The notes under the pieces: generated by a model
Seen by the model: only the letters and a program-made list of their open reading frames with translations
Told to the model about the DNA's origin: nothing
Database searches by the model: none
Assembly (NCBI GenBank): GCA_020249865.1
Contig: JADCEV010000133.1
Span: forward strand, 1-32,680
Source: Roseomonas sp.
GTDB taxonomy: Bacteria; Pseudomonadota; Alphaproteobacteria; Acetobacterales; Acetobacteraceae
Direction of reading: 5' to 3'
Length of the DNA: 32,680 nt
Translations under genes and position numbers: made by a program
In this document: piece by piece, positions 1 through 8,439 of the stretch
Layout of the letters: the number at the start of each line of letters is the position of its first letter
Position numbering within the stretch: position 1 is the first letter of the stretch

Positions 1-642
1 CACATTGCGGCAAAAGATGATGTCGAACCTGCCCAGGATGGCCGGGTTTTCCAGCAGGTTAAAGCATTGCCAGCGCACCATGCCGCGTAGCCCATCGGAA
101 ATGCGCCACTTTCCCGCATCCGGTTTGAAATACTTAACCAGCAATTGCACCGGCAGGCCGCGCTGCACTTCGAATTGCGAGAACAACCCTTCCTGTGCGC
201 GCGCCAGTACATCGCGCGACAGATCCGTGCCCAGGATTTCGACGCGCCGCCCACCTAGCACTGGCCCCAATTCATTTATGATCATCGCCACCGAATAGGC
301 TTCCTGCCCAGTGGAGGCGGCTGCAGACCAAACGCGCAAAGCCTGCCCCGCGGGGCGGGAGGCTGCCAGCTTCGGCAGCACTTGGCGCAAATGTTCAAAA
401 GGCCGGCCATCACGAAAGAAGGAGCTTTCATTGGTGGTGAGCGCCTCCACAACCTCGGTCGCGAGCGGCAGGGAAGGCGCGTTGCGCAGCCGCCCCGCAA
501 GCGCATCCAGGGACACAAGCCTTTCGCGCTTCAGGATGGGCGCAAGCCGCGTATCCAGCATATAGGCCTTGTCCGCATTCAGCACGATGCCAGAGCGTGC
601 CTTCACAAGGCCTGTGAGGAATTGAAAGGATTCAGGGGTCAT
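1..642 (-). CDS. cheR: CheR-type chemoreceptor glutamate methyltransferase, 3' end cut by window edge
   Basis: The frame is open from an ATG at 642 to the left edge, giving the first 214 residues; the C-terminus lies outside the window. The N-terminal helical part (about residues 1-70) is followed by the SAM-binding domain. Visible CheR hallmarks are TTNESSFFRD near residue 70, the SAM loop VWSAAASTGQEAYS, EILGTDLS and finally DIIFCRNV at the edge. The family transfers methyl groups from SAM to glutamates on chemoreceptors and works against CheB in adaptation. Its ATG overlaps the cheB stop (ATGA), so it is the last gene seen of the chpT-cheAWYB operon and is probably translationally coupled. 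No C-terminal TPR or PAS extension can be judged. Confidence 0.95.
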   Translation of the reverse strand, partial: MTPESFQFLTGLVKARSGIVLNADKAYMLDTRLAPILKRERLVSLDALAGRLRNAPSLPLATEVVEALTTNESSFFRDGRPFEHLRQVLPKLAASRPAGQALRVWSAAASTGQEAYSVAMIINELGPVLGGRRVEILGTDLSRDVLARAQEGLFSQFEVQRGLPVQLLVKYFKPDAGKWRISDGLRGMVRWQCFNLLENPAILGRFDIIFCRNV

Positions 643-1748
643 GTTTTTGCACCCGGCAATTTGAAGATTTCGAGAACCCGTTCCGCCAGTACCTCTGGCG
701 GGGATTGCAGGCTGGCGATGCCGGCGCGTGAAACCGCACCCGGCATGCCCCAGACCACAGAGCTTGCCTCATCCTGCGCGAAAACCGCGCCACCCTTGGC
801 GACAAGGCCGCGACAGCCTTCCAGACCATCATGACCCATGCCGGTCAGGATCACCGCCAATACGCGACCGGAACAAATACGTGTGGCACTTTGCACCATG
901 GGGTCTACCGAAGGCCGGCAGTAATTCACCGGCGGCCCGGTATCGAGCCGCGCGATGAGCGTATCGCCAGCGCCGCCTTCAACGATCAGATGATGATCGC
1001 CAGGCGCAAGATAGATACGCCCCGGCTGCATCACTTCGCCATTCTTCGCCTCAGCGCAGGGCATGATGCCAAGCTTGTCCAAATGATCGGCGAGCATGGT
1101 GGTAAAGCCCGCCGGCATATGCTGCACAATCGCAACGGGGATGGGCAGTGCGCGCAGATGCTTGAAGAAATTGGCCAAGGCTTGCGGCCCGCCAGTGGAA
1201 CTGCCCACCGCAAGCAAGCGCGGTGGCAACATTGGCTTGCCGATGGGGCGCGAAATCGGCCGCGTGCTGATCAGTGCGGGTGGCGGCGGGCGCAGCCTTG
1301 GCGCCGGATTGCGCCGCATGCGTGCCCAGCCTTGCACCTTGGCAATCAATTCATCCCGGAACACAGGACTTGCCGCGCCCCCCAACGACCCTTGCGGCTT
1401 TGGCACGTAATCCACAGCCCCCGCACGCAAGGCAGCCATGGCCGCTGCCGCACCGCGCTGAGTCAGTGCACTGGCCACGATAATCGCGGTGCCTGGTGCC
1501 TGCTTCAGGATCAGCGGAATCGCTGTCATGCCATCCATGACCGGCATTTCCAGATCCAGCAGCACGACCTGCGGCTTGGTCACTGCCAGCGCTGAAAGCG
1601 CGGCCTGACCATCACCGGCGCGATGGACAATCCTGATGCCGGGATCGGTTTCCAGAATGCGCGCCATGATGCCGCGCTGTACGGCGCTGTCGTCGCACAG
1701 CATCACACGCACTGGTTCCGGCGTGGTGGCGGGTGCCGGAAAACTCAC
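639..1748 (-). CDS. cheB: CheB, chemotaxis response regulator and protein-glutamate methylesterase
   Basis: 369 residues, normal for CheB. The N-terminal receiver domain (about 13-130) has the acidic pair CDD at 18-20 and the phosphoacceptor D65 in LLDLEMPVMDG. A Pro/Arg-rich linker (about 145-175) leads to the methylesterase domain. The catalytic Ser is in AVGSSTGGPQAL, the His in IVQHMPAGF and the Asp in LTGMGHDG. Phosphorylation by CheA should activate demethylation or deamidation of receptor glutamates. The start overlaps the cheY stop by 4 bases and the stop overlaps the cheR start, so the order cheY-cheB-cheR is tightly coupled. Confidence 0.97.
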   Translation of the reverse strand: MSFPAPATTPEPVRVMLCDDSAVQRGIMARILETDPGIRIVHRAGDGQAALSALAVTKPQVVLLDLEMPVMDGMTAIPLILKQAPGTAIIVASALTQRGAAAAMAALRAGAVDYVPKPQGSLGGAASPVFRDELIAKVQGWARMRRNPAPRLRPPPPALISTRPISRPIGKPMLPPRLLAVGSSTGGPQALANFFKHLRALPIPVAIVQHMPAGFTTMLADHLDKLGIMPCAEAKNGEVMQPGRIYLAPGDHHLIVEGGAGDTLIARLDTGPPVNYCRPSVDPMVQSATRICSGRVLAVILTGMGHDGLEGCRGLVAKGGAVFAQDEASSVVWGMPGAVSRAGIASLQSPPEVLAERVLEIFKLPGAKT

Positions 1749-2140
1749 GCCGCATCCGAAAGCAGGCCGGCCTGGACGAATTTATCGTGCAGGATGCCGG
1801 CATCGAAGGGCTTCATGATGTATTCCTGCGCGCCGGCAGCGAGCGCTTCCACAATGCGGTCAATCCCCGCTTCCGTGGTGCAGAGCACGACAATCGGCTG
1901 CGCAGGGCCATGTTCCGCGCGACATTGCTTGAGGAATTCCAGCCCGTCCATGACCGGCATGTTCCAATCCAGCAATACGGCTTCCGGCATGTCCGTACGG
2001 CAGGAAACCAGCGCCTCGGCGCCATCCTTGGCTTCACGCACGGTGAAGCCAAAGCCTTCCACAATGCGCCGCGCGGCGCGCCTGACCACCGGGCTATCGT
2101 CCACAATCAAGCAAGAGCGATTCTGCATGGTTTCAATCAT
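1745..2140 (-). CDS. cheY: CheY-like single-domain response regulator
   Basis: 131 residues forming one receiver domain with no output domain. The acidic pocket is D14-D15 (LIVDDSP), the phosphoacceptor is D58 (LLDWNMPVMDG), the Thr switch is in VVLCTTEAG and the conserved Lys is in YIMKPFD. It is expected to be the diffusible output of CheA, acting on the flagellar switch or another partner. A second Met at residue 5 is an alternative start. The chosen ATG overlaps the cheW stop by 4 bases, which fits the coupled arrangement of the rest of the operon. Confidence 0.93.
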   Translation of the reverse strand: MIETMQNRSCLIVDDSPVVRRAARRIVEGFGFTVREAKDGAEALVSCRTDMPEAVLLDWNMPVMDGLEFLKQCRAEHGPAQPIVVLCTTEAGIDRIVEALAAGAQEYIMKPFDAGILHDKFVQAGLLSDAA

Positions 2141-2625
2141 CCGATGGTGAGAAGGCGTTCAACATCAAGCATCACAATCAGCCGGTCCTCTTCGCGATAG
2201 ACGCTGAGCGATACGTCGCGCCAAAGTGCATCGAGTGTTGGAGGGTTGGGGCAGACGCCAGCGGATGGCAGGGGAATAACTTCGCCAACCTGATCAACAA
2301 TCAGGCTGTATAATTCGCCCCCCTGTTCGACCACCACACTCATTGCCTTATCGGCATTGTCGGATTGCGGCAGTCCAAGGCGCTTGCGCAAATCAATTGC
2401 GGTCACGATACGCCCGCGCAGATTAAGCCCACCCGCCACTTCCGCTGGTGCAAGCGGAATGGGCGTGATGGCCTGAGGCCCCAGCACATCCCGCACCAGC
2501 AGCACGGGAATGCTGCAGGTCTGGCCGGCAACGGTCAGGGTCAGAAAGACCTCATCATCCCGTTCCGCCAGGGCAAGCGCGGCAATGGCGGGGCCGGAAC
2601 GCTGGGTTTCGCTGATGTTTTGCAT
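2137..2625 (-). CDS. cheW: CheW-type coupling protein
   Basis: 162 residues made almost entirely of one CheW-like SH3-pair domain (about 25-160). Landmarks are the segment FLTLTVAGQTCSIPV, the NLRGRIVTAIDLRKRLG core with the conserved Arg-Gly, and the late LIVDQVGEVIPLP strand. CheW links chemoreceptors to CheA at the inner membrane. A very good ribosome site, GAGGAGGGG, sits a few bases before the ATG and overlaps the cheA stop region; cheA ends 10 bases upstream. It is followed by cheY with a 4-base overlap. Confidence 0.95.
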   Translation of the reverse strand: MQNISETQRSGPAIAALALAERDDEVFLTLTVAGQTCSIPVLLVRDVLGPQAITPIPLAPAEVAGGLNLRGRIVTAIDLRKRLGLPQSDNADKAMSVVVEQGGELYSLIVDQVGEVIPLPSAGVCPNPPTLDALWRDVSLSVYREEDRLIVMLDVERLLTIG

Positions 2626-2635
2626 GATCCCCTCC

Positions 2636-5212
2636 TCAGGCAGCTATCGGTGAACTCAGGCATTCACGCAGCGAAGACAGCAGCGCATCCCGGTCATACT
2701 TTGCGACGTAATCGGTGAATCCCGCTTCCCGCCCGCGCGAGACATCATCAGGCTCTGCACGGGATGAAAGCGCGACCAGCGGCAGGCGCATCCAGGCACC
2801 CGATGCACGCACATTGCGCGCAAAGCTGAGCCCATCCATTTCCGGCATTTCGATATCGGAAATGAGCGCTTCGAATTCCGCACCCGCATCACGCAGGCGT
2901 AGCGCTTCGGCGGGGCTTTCCACCGCGGTCACGTCAAATCCGGCAGCGGAAAGTGCCGGTACCACCAAATGGCGGAAGAAGGGGCTGTCATCAATCAGCA
3001 GCAGCCGCGGCTTTTGCGCGGAAGAAGATGATTTCCGATCACCGCGGAACCAATCGCCCCCCGCATGGGAAAGCCAATAGACCGTGTCAATTACATCCGT
3101 GACACGCCCCGCAATCACCGCGCTGCCCAGATAGCCAAGCCGATCCGAACCAGGCTGGATGACCAAGGGTTCTTCGACCACATCGAGGATTTCATCCACC
3201 ATCAGCCCCATGCTGCGCTGACCTTCGGTGAAGACCAGCACCGCCTGACGGCCGGATTCGGGCGCTTCCCAATGCCCGGCAATCGGCACCATCGGCATCA
3301 ATTGGCCGCGATACTGCACCACCGGCGTGCCACCCGACATTTCGATGCGTTCAACCGGAATATCCTCAAGCCGCGCGACCAGGCCAAGCGGCACGGCCTT
3401 CGGCGTCTGATCCCCGGCGCGGAACAGCAGCAGGGAAGTGCTGGAATCCGAACGGATGCCGCCAGTGGCAGTGACGGTCTGCTGATCCTCCGCACGGCCT
3501 TCGGCGGTAATGCCGGCGCCGCGCGCCACGCCATTCGGATCCAGGATCATGATGACGCTGCCATCGCCCAGAATGGTATTGCCGCTGAACATGGTGATGT
3601 GGCGCAGGATCGGCGCCACCGGCTTCACCACGATTTCTTCCGTGTCAAACACGCGGTCCACCACAATGCCGAAGACATTGGCGCCGACCTGCATCACCAC
3701 AACATAACCCTTGAGGTCACCCACCGGCGCATCACGCAGCCGCAACAGGGAAGAAAGCGACACCAAAGGCAGCAAGCGATCGCGCAGGCGAAGCACCGGC
3801 GCATCCTTAATCATTTCAATGCGCGTGCTGCCTTCATGTTCATCTCCCACGCGCACCAGCTCCACCACGCCAATCTGCGGAATGGCGAAGCGTTCACCGC
3901 CTGCCTGCACAATGAGCGCGGAGACAATGGCGAGCGTCAGCGGGATCTTGATGGTGAAGGTGGTGCCGCGCCCTTCCTTTGAGCGCAACTCGATGGTGCC
4001 GCCGATGCGTTCGATATTCGTCTTCACCACATCCATCCCGACCCCACGGCCGGAGACAGAGGTAATTTGCTGCGCTGTCGAAAAGCCAGGGCGGAAGATG
4101 AAGCGCAGCACATCATGTTCGTTCATCTGCGCCAATTCGGCTTCGGTCGCCAGGCCTTGGGCCAGCACCTTGGCGCGAATCTTCTCAACCGGCAGGCCGC
4201 GTCCATCATCACCGATTTCAATGATGATATGCCCGCCCTGATGATAGGCATTCAGCAGAATGCGCCCCGTTTCGGGCTTGCCCGCCGCGCGACGATCATC
4301 GGGCTTTTCCAGCCCATGATCACCGCTATTGCGCACCATATGCGTCAGCGGGTCCTTGATCAGTTCCAGCACCTGGCGGTCCAGTTCGGTATCCGCCCCG
4401 CGCATCTCAAGATCAATTTTCTTGCCCAATTCATTGGCCAAATCGCGCACCAGCCGCGGCAGCTTCGCCCAGGCATTGCCGATAGGTTGCATGCGCGTCT
4501 TCATGACACCTTCCTGCAATTCGGAGGTGATATGCGAAAGTCGCTGCAGGGGCACCGAAATCTGGCTATCGGATGAAACGCGCGCCAATTGCATGAGCTG
4601 ATTGCGCGTCAGCACCAATTCACTGACAAGCGTCATCAGATCTTCCAGCACCTCGACCGAAACGCGAATCGTCTGCTGCGCCGCGGCCGATTCGGCCTGC
4701 TGGGCTTCGGCCGGTGCTTCCGGGGCGCGCGGCGCAGTGGGCGCCGCGGTGGCGATGGGGGCGGCGATCGGCGCGGCTTCAACCGGCGCTTCCGCCTTCA
4801 CTTCCGGCCTTGTGGCCGGCACGTCGGATTCGCCGCGCGCTGTCGCATCCAGGGCCGCGATCACGGCGCTGTCATCGCCTTCCGGTTCCTGACCATGCTG
4901 TTCCAGTTCCAGCACAATATGCCGAATGGCATCCACCGCGGCGAAAATCAGCGTAATGCCCTGGGGTGTGACCTTCAGGCTGCCATCGCGGTAAAGCCCC
5001 AGAATGGTTTCCGCCGAATGCGCCACTTTTTCCAGCCGCGCCAAGCCAAGAAAGCCGCAAGTTCCCTTGATGGTATGCACCTGCCGGAAAACCTCGGCCA
5101 GCGTCGGCGCATCATCCGGCGCGCGTTCCAGGCGCAGCAGCGCCTCATCTACCGCGCTAAGGCCTTCATGGGTTTCAGTGAGAAAATCAGTGAGCAAATC
5201 GTCCATAACCAT
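2636..5212 (-). CDS. cheA: Hybrid CheA histidine kinase with two CheW-like domains and a C-terminal receiver
   Basis: 858 residues. Hpt domain at about 1-105 with phosphorylatable H46 (VHTIKGTCGFL); Ala/Pro/Glu linker 130-180; dimerisation helices 180-250; HATPase 255-425 with the N box RNSGDHGLE (295-303), the DDGRGL box and GRGVGMDVVK. A CheW-like domain follows at about 427-565, then a second, more divergent one (592-715), and a receiver at 735-855 with D741-D742, phosphoacceptor D786 (ISDIEMPEMDG) and K838. The P2 CheY-docking domain of enteric CheA is not obvious; the linker is low-complexity instead. It should phosphorylate CheY, CheB and its own receiver. A second ATG at 5206 has better spacing to an upstream GGGGA and may be the real start. 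The gene order cheA-W-Y-B-R matches what I recall of the che1-type clusters of Azospirillum and Rhodospirillum. Confidence 0.96.
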   Translation of the reverse strand: MVMDDLLTDFLTETHEGLSAVDEALLRLERAPDDAPTLAEVFRQVHTIKGTCGFLGLARLEKVAHSAETILGLYRDGSLKVTPQGITLIFAAVDAIRHIVLELEQHGQEPEGDDSAVIAALDATARGESDVPATRPEVKAEAPVEAAPIAAPIATAAPTAPRAPEAPAEAQQAESAAAQQTIRVSVEVLEDLMTLVSELVLTRNQLMQLARVSSDSQISVPLQRLSHITSELQEGVMKTRMQPIGNAWAKLPRLVRDLANELGKKIDLEMRGADTELDRQVLELIKDPLTHMVRNSGDHGLEKPDDRRAAGKPETGRILLNAYHQGGHIIIEIGDDGRGLPVEKIRAKVLAQGLATEAELAQMNEHDVLRFIFRPGFSTAQQITSVSGRGVGMDVVKTNIERIGGTIELRSKEGRGTTFTIKIPLTLAIVSALIVQAGGERFAIPQIGVVELVRVGDEHEGSTRIEMIKDAPVLRLRDRLLPLVSLSSLLRLRDAPVGDLKGYVVVMQVGANVFGIVVDRVFDTEEIVVKPVAPILRHITMFSGNTILGDGSVIMILDPNGVARGAGITAEGRAEDQQTVTATGGIRSDSSTSLLLFRAGDQTPKAVPLGLVARLEDIPVERIEMSGGTPVVQYRGQLMPMVPIAGHWEAPESGRQAVLVFTEGQRSMGLMVDEILDVVEEPLVIQPGSDRLGYLGSAVIAGRVTDVIDTVYWLSHAGGDWFRGDRKSSSSAQKPRLLLIDDSPFFRHLVVPALSAAGFDVTAVESPAEALRLRDAGAEFEALISDIEMPEMDGLSFARNVRASGAWMRLPLVALSSRAEPDDVSRGREAGFTDYVAKYDRDALLSSLRECLSSPIAA

Positions 5213-5281
5213 CCCCAGGACATGTGGTAGGGGGGATTATGGGCTGGTGCTTGCGAATAAAGCGTAAAGCCCAGGAGCGAT

Positions 5282-5941
5282 TCAGGCTGGCAATGTCATA
5301 ATCAAGGCGGCCGCGGCCTGACCAGGCGGTAGGGCTAGGTTCAGTGAAACGCCAGCGGCGCCCGCGCTGACGCAAAGCCAAAGCGCAAGCGAGTCGCGGC
5401 TGGAAATTTCGGCCGGCAGCGCGGCGCCAGCAGCATGGCGGACCACAACAGGGCTCCAGGCCGCAGCAGCGCCGATGGGCAGCACCATGATCTCGCGCTG
5501 CAAATCGCCCGAAAGCCGCACCACGCCGCCACGCGGCAAGGCCTCACCGGCCACCAAAAGCCCGCTCAGCAATAGGGGCACCATGGTTTCGGAAAGCGGG
5601 GTTTCTTCCGGCAAATCGCCGATTTCAAGATGCGCCCGCCCGCCGGCAATCTGGCCCTTCAGCAGGCCAAGCACGGCGCCCAAGGTGCGCGCTTCCCCAC
5701 TGCCCAGCACGGAACGCCACAGCAGCAGGCGCCGGCGCAGCATATCCGCGGCCTCCGCCGCCAAATCCGCCGCTTCCGCGCCGGCATCATTCAGCATTTC
5801 CAGCGCATTGCCGATGGTGCCCGCCAGGCCGCCCAAATCATGGCAAAGCCTGAGCCCGATCAATCGGGTGAGGCGCAGATGAAGATCGGCGCCTTCGGCG
5901 CTATCAGGCTCAGGGTTCACTTGCGACATGGGGTGGGACAA
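5282..5941 (-). CDS. chpT: ChpT-like histidine phosphotransferase
   Basis: 219 residues. The H box LIGLRLCHDLGG (His34) followed by TIGNALEML matches ChpT proteins, dimeric pseudo-kinases that carry phosphate from CckA to CtrA and CpdR in alphaproteobacteria. After the two-helix dimerisation part comes a degenerate ATPase-like fold without a recognisable N box or glycine boxes, as expected for ChpT. The frame begins with TTG at 5941, with AGAGGA just upstream; an in-frame ATG lies 12 bases further in, but its spacing to that site is long. It is the first gene on the minus strand ahead of cheA (69-base gap). The role in the CtrA relay is inferred from family resemblance; a dedicated role with the CheA receiver is also possible. 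Confidence 0.82.
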   Translation of the reverse strand: MSHPMSQVNPEPDSAEGADLHLRLTRLIGLRLCHDLGGLAGTIGNALEMLNDAGAEAADLAAEAADMLRRRLLLWRSVLGSGEARTLGAVLGLLKGQIAGGRAHLEIGDLPEETPLSETMVPLLLSGLLVAGEALPRGGVVRLSGDLQREIMVLPIGAAAAWSPVVVRHAAGAALPAEISSRDSLALWLCVSAGAAGVSLNLALPPGQAAAALIMTLPA

Positions 5942-5981
5942 TATCCTCTTAAGCCTAGCGAGCGATTAAGAACGAAAGTGG

Positions 5982-6164
5982 ATGGTGATGGCCTTGATAG
6001 AACCTGGCATGCATGTGCGCCACCCGACCGAGGCGGATTGGGGCCTGGGCCAAGTCCAATCCGTGGCGGGGGATCGCGTCACCGTCAATTTCGAGCATGC
6101 CGGCAAGGTATTGATCAATGCCCGGCTGATTGACCTGATTATTGAGGCCCTGCCCGCAAGATGA
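5982..6164 (+). CDS. DUF3553 family small protein
   Basis: 60 residues: a compact beta-rich sequence with HVRHPTEADWGLGQVQS, then VTVNFEHAGKVLI and a final Leu/Ile helix. This pattern is typical of DUF3553, a family of very short alphaproteobacterial proteins of unknown function. The order of motifs (basic HP, G-x-G turn, VxVNF strand) resembles the Tudor-like domain at the C-terminus of UvrD/PcrA helicases, so a nucleic-acid or polymerase contact is a guess. It is divergent from chpT with only 40 bases between the two starts, and its stop overlaps the start of the TauE/SafE gene (ATGA). ATG at 5988 is an alternative start. Confidence 0.85.
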   Translation: MVMALIEPGMHVRHPTEADWGLGQVQSVAGDRVTVNFEHAGKVLINARLIDLIIEALPAR

Positions 6165-6916
6165 CCGATCTGATCAATGCTGCCATGCCGGTGCTGACCG
6201 ATTGGCGGCTGCTGGCTGCTGCCTTTGCCACCGCCATAGCCGGCCTGATGCGCGGCTATGCCGGCTTTGGCACGGCGGTGATCCTGGCGCCGATCTATTC
6301 CGTACTCTGGGGCCCCAAGGCGGGGGTGCCGGTCATGCTGCTGATGGAATTGATCGTTTCCATCCAATTGCTCCCCAGCGCCTTCAAGGATGCCGATAGG
6401 CGCGTGATCCTACCGATTGGCGGCACGGCCGCGCTCATGACCCCCCTTGGCGCCTATATCCTGATCACCGCGGATGGGGAGGTACTCAGGCGCGCCATTG
6501 GCGCCTTTGTGTTGGTTTTCGGCGGGCTGCTGCTGTCGGGCTGGCGCTATAATGGGTCCCGCCCCCTGCCGCTGAATATGGCCGTGGGGGCGGTTTCCGG
6601 GCTGCTCAAGGGCTCCACGGGCATGTCCGGGCCGCCGGTCATTCTGTACCTTTTGGCGGGGAAGGAAGCGGCCAAGACGCATCGGGCCAATCTGATCCTG
6701 TTCTTTTCGGTGATTTCCGTGATTTCGGTCTTCCCGCCCCTTTTTCTGGGGCTGATTGACCTCTCCGTGCTGATCCGCACTGCGGTATTGCTGCCCGTTA
6801 TGGTGCTTTGCGTGCCCATTGGGGCGCGGCTTTTCCATGTGGTGCCGCAAAGCTGGTATCGGCCCTTCGCGCTGATTGTGCTGATCGGGGCAGGGTCCAT
6901 CGCGCTTTTGGTCTGA
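6161..6916 (+). CDS. TauE/SafE family membrane permease
   Basis: 251 residues, nearly all hydrophobic, with about eight predicted membrane helices. The two family repeats are visible: GYAGFGTAVILAP near residue 32 and GSTGMSGPPVILYLL near 152. TauE/SafE proteins are thought to export sulfite, sulfoacetate or other small organosulfur anions across the inner membrane, but substrates vary widely and cannot be read from this sequence. The start overlaps the DUF3553 stop by 4 bases. moaA follows after 49 bases. Confidence 0.9.
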   Translation: MTDLINAAMPVLTDWRLLAAAFATAIAGLMRGYAGFGTAVILAPIYSVLWGPKAGVPVMLLMELIVSIQLLPSAFKDADRRVILPIGGTAALMTPLGAYILITADGEVLRRAIGAFVLVFGGLLLSGWRYNGSRPLPLNMAVGAVSGLLKGSTGMSGPPVILYLLAGKEAAKTHRANLILFFSVISVISVFPPLFLGLIDLSVLIRTAVLLPVMVLCVPIGARLFHVVPQSWYRPFALIVLIGAGSIALLV

Positions 6917-6965
6917 ACCAAGGGGGGCTTGCACCTGACCCCGCTTCGCCCCCAAATCTCCCCCC

Positions 6966-7988
6966 ATGAACGTCCAAACCCCGCAACCCGCGCCCCTGGT
7001 GGATCCCTTCGGGCGCCATGTGTCCTATCTGCGTGTTTCCGTGACGGATCGCTGCGATCTGCGCTGCGTCTATTGCATGGCGGAAGACATGACCTTCCTG
7101 CCCAAGGCAGAGATTCTGACGCTGGAGGAATTGGAACGGCTTTCCGCCGCCTTCATCGCAAGCGGCGTCAATAAGATCAGGCTGACAGGGGGCGAACCCC
7201 TGGTGCGCAAGAATGTGATGTCGCTGATCAGGGGCTTAGGCCAGCGCATCGGCCCTGGTGGCTTGCGTGAATTGACGCTCACCACCAATGGCACGCAGCT
7301 TGTGCGCTATGCGGATGAGCTTTTTGCCGCTGGCGTGCGGCGCATCAATGTCTCGCTCGATACGCTGGATGCGGATGCCTTCGCCGCCGTCACGCGCTGG
7401 GGCAAGATTGAACAGACCCTGGATGGCATTTTCGCCGCCAAGGCCGCCGGGCTTGCCATCAAGATCAATGCTGTCGCGCTGAAGGGCGTGAATGAGCATG
7501 AATATGACCGCATGATCGCCTGGTGCGGTGAGCACGGCTTTGATCTCTGTTTGATTGAGACCATGCCGATGGGCGATATTACGGGCGATCGCACGGATCA
7601 GTATTTGCCGCTGTCGCTGGTGCGCTCTCGGTTGAAGCAGAACTGGACCTTGGAAGATACCGATTACTCAACGGGCGGTCCCGCGCGCTATATGCGCGTG
7701 AAGGAAACCGGCCAGCGGATCGGCTTCATCACGCCGATGACGCATAATTTCTGCGAAAGCTGCAATCGCGTGCGGCTGACCTGCACGGGTACGCTTTACA
7801 TGTGCCTCGGTCAGGATGATGCGGCGGAATTCCGTGCCCTGCTGCGCGACCCCAGCGTGGATGACGCGGCACTTTTGCAGGCGATCCATGACGCCATTGC
7901 CCGCAAGCCCAAGGGCCATGATTTCGTGATTGACCGCCGGCGCAACCGCCCCGCCGTCGCCCGGCACATGAGCGTCACCGGTGGCTGA
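6966..7988 (+). CDS. moaA: MoaA, GTP 3',8-cyclase (molybdenum cofactor step 1)
   Basis: 340 residues. A radical-SAM [4Fe-4S] site C30-x3-C34-x2-C37 ([11 protein letters not shown]) is followed by LTGGEPL. The second cluster motif near the C-terminus, [13 protein letters not shown] with a later Cys in LYMC, binds the GTP-bound cluster. The protein ends in Gly-Gly, a known MoaA feature needed for activity. It converts GTP to 3',8-cyclo-dihydro-GTP in the cytoplasm, the precursor of cPMP. No moaC, moaD or moaE is adjacent. The ATG is preceded by a pyrimidine-rich stretch without a recognisable ribosome site. Its stop lies inside the next gene's start region (8-base overlap). Confidence 0.97.
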   Translation: MNVQTPQPAPLVDPFGRHVSYLRVSVTDRCDLRCVYCMAEDMTFLPKAEILTLEELERLSAAFIASGVNKIRLTGGEPLVRKNVMSLIRGLGQRIGPGGLRELTLTTNGTQLVRYADELFAAGVRRINVSLDTLDADAFAAVTRWGKIEQTLDGIFAAKAAGLAIKINAVALKGVNEHEYDRMIAWCGEHGFDLCLIETMPMGDITGDRTDQYLPLSLVRSRLKQNWTLEDTDYSTGGPARYMRVKETGQRIGFITPMTHNFCESCNRVRLTCTGTLYMCLGQDDAAEFRALLRDPSVDDAALLQAIHDAIARKPKGHDFVIDRRRNRPAVARHMSVTGG

Positions 7989-8370
7989 GGCGCTGCAAGC
8001 CCTTATTGCCGCCCTCACCTTTCCAGGACTGCCGGGCTGGACCGGGTTGATCCTGGCGCTGTTGCTTGGGCTGCTGGTGCTCGCCTTCCTGGGCATGCCC
8101 TTCGCGGTTTATGGCGTGAAGTCCCGGCTGGAAGCGCTGGAAGTGCAATTGGCCGAGCTGCGCGCCGAATTGCGCCGCACCGGTCCTGCCGCCGCCCCGC
8201 GCGCCCAGGTGGAGCAGGATTGGGAAGAACCCGCGGGCTTCACCCGGCGAGAGGTTGAGGCCGGCCCGCGCCTTAGCCCACCTGTGCCACCACCGCCCGC
8301 CTATAGCGCGCCGCCTCTGCGCGAACGCCGCGCCGAACCGAAGCTGGATTGGCGCGCGCCGCGCAGCTGA
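7981..8370 (+). CDS. Small membrane-anchored protein with coiled coil and Pro-rich tail, function unknown
   Basis: 129 residues, GTG start overlapping the moaA stop by 8 bases. One strong membrane helix (about residues 18-45, [16 protein letters not shown]) is followed by a short amphipathic coiled coil (about 48-66, [17 protein letters not shown]) and then a disordered Pro/Ala/Arg/Glu-rich tail ending in DWRAPRS. I recognise no domain. The layout, a membrane anchor plus a short coil and a cytoplasmic tail, suggests a structural or scaffolding protein. Its codon use matches its neighbours. It could be an unrelated passenger of the moaA transcript. Confidence 0.75.
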   Translation: MAEALQALIAALTFPGLPGWTGLILALLLGLLVLAFLGMPFAVYGVKSRLEALEVQLAELRAELRRTGPAAAPRAQVEQDWEEPAGFTRREVEAGPRLSPPVPPPPAYSAPPLRERRAEPKLDWRAPRS

Positions 8371-8439
8371 TCACACGCCCCCTTGCGGTCCGGCCCCCGC
8401 CCCGGCTTGATGGGGGCCTTACATGGCAGGAGTAGGCGG

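Noticed and set aside
831-1595. Long open frame opposite cheB
   Set aside because: Antisense to a conserved gene; no motifs.
3065-3982. Long open frame on the plus strand opposite cheA (about 300 codons)
   Set aside because: It is antisense to a conserved kinase, rich in His, Arg and Gln as expected for a GC-rich shadow frame, and has no domain resemblance.
5949-5969. Two TTAA half-sites between chpT and the DUF3553 gene, suggestive of a CtrA box
   Set aside because: They are 13 bases apart, whereas the CtrA consensus has 7, so helical spacing is wrong.
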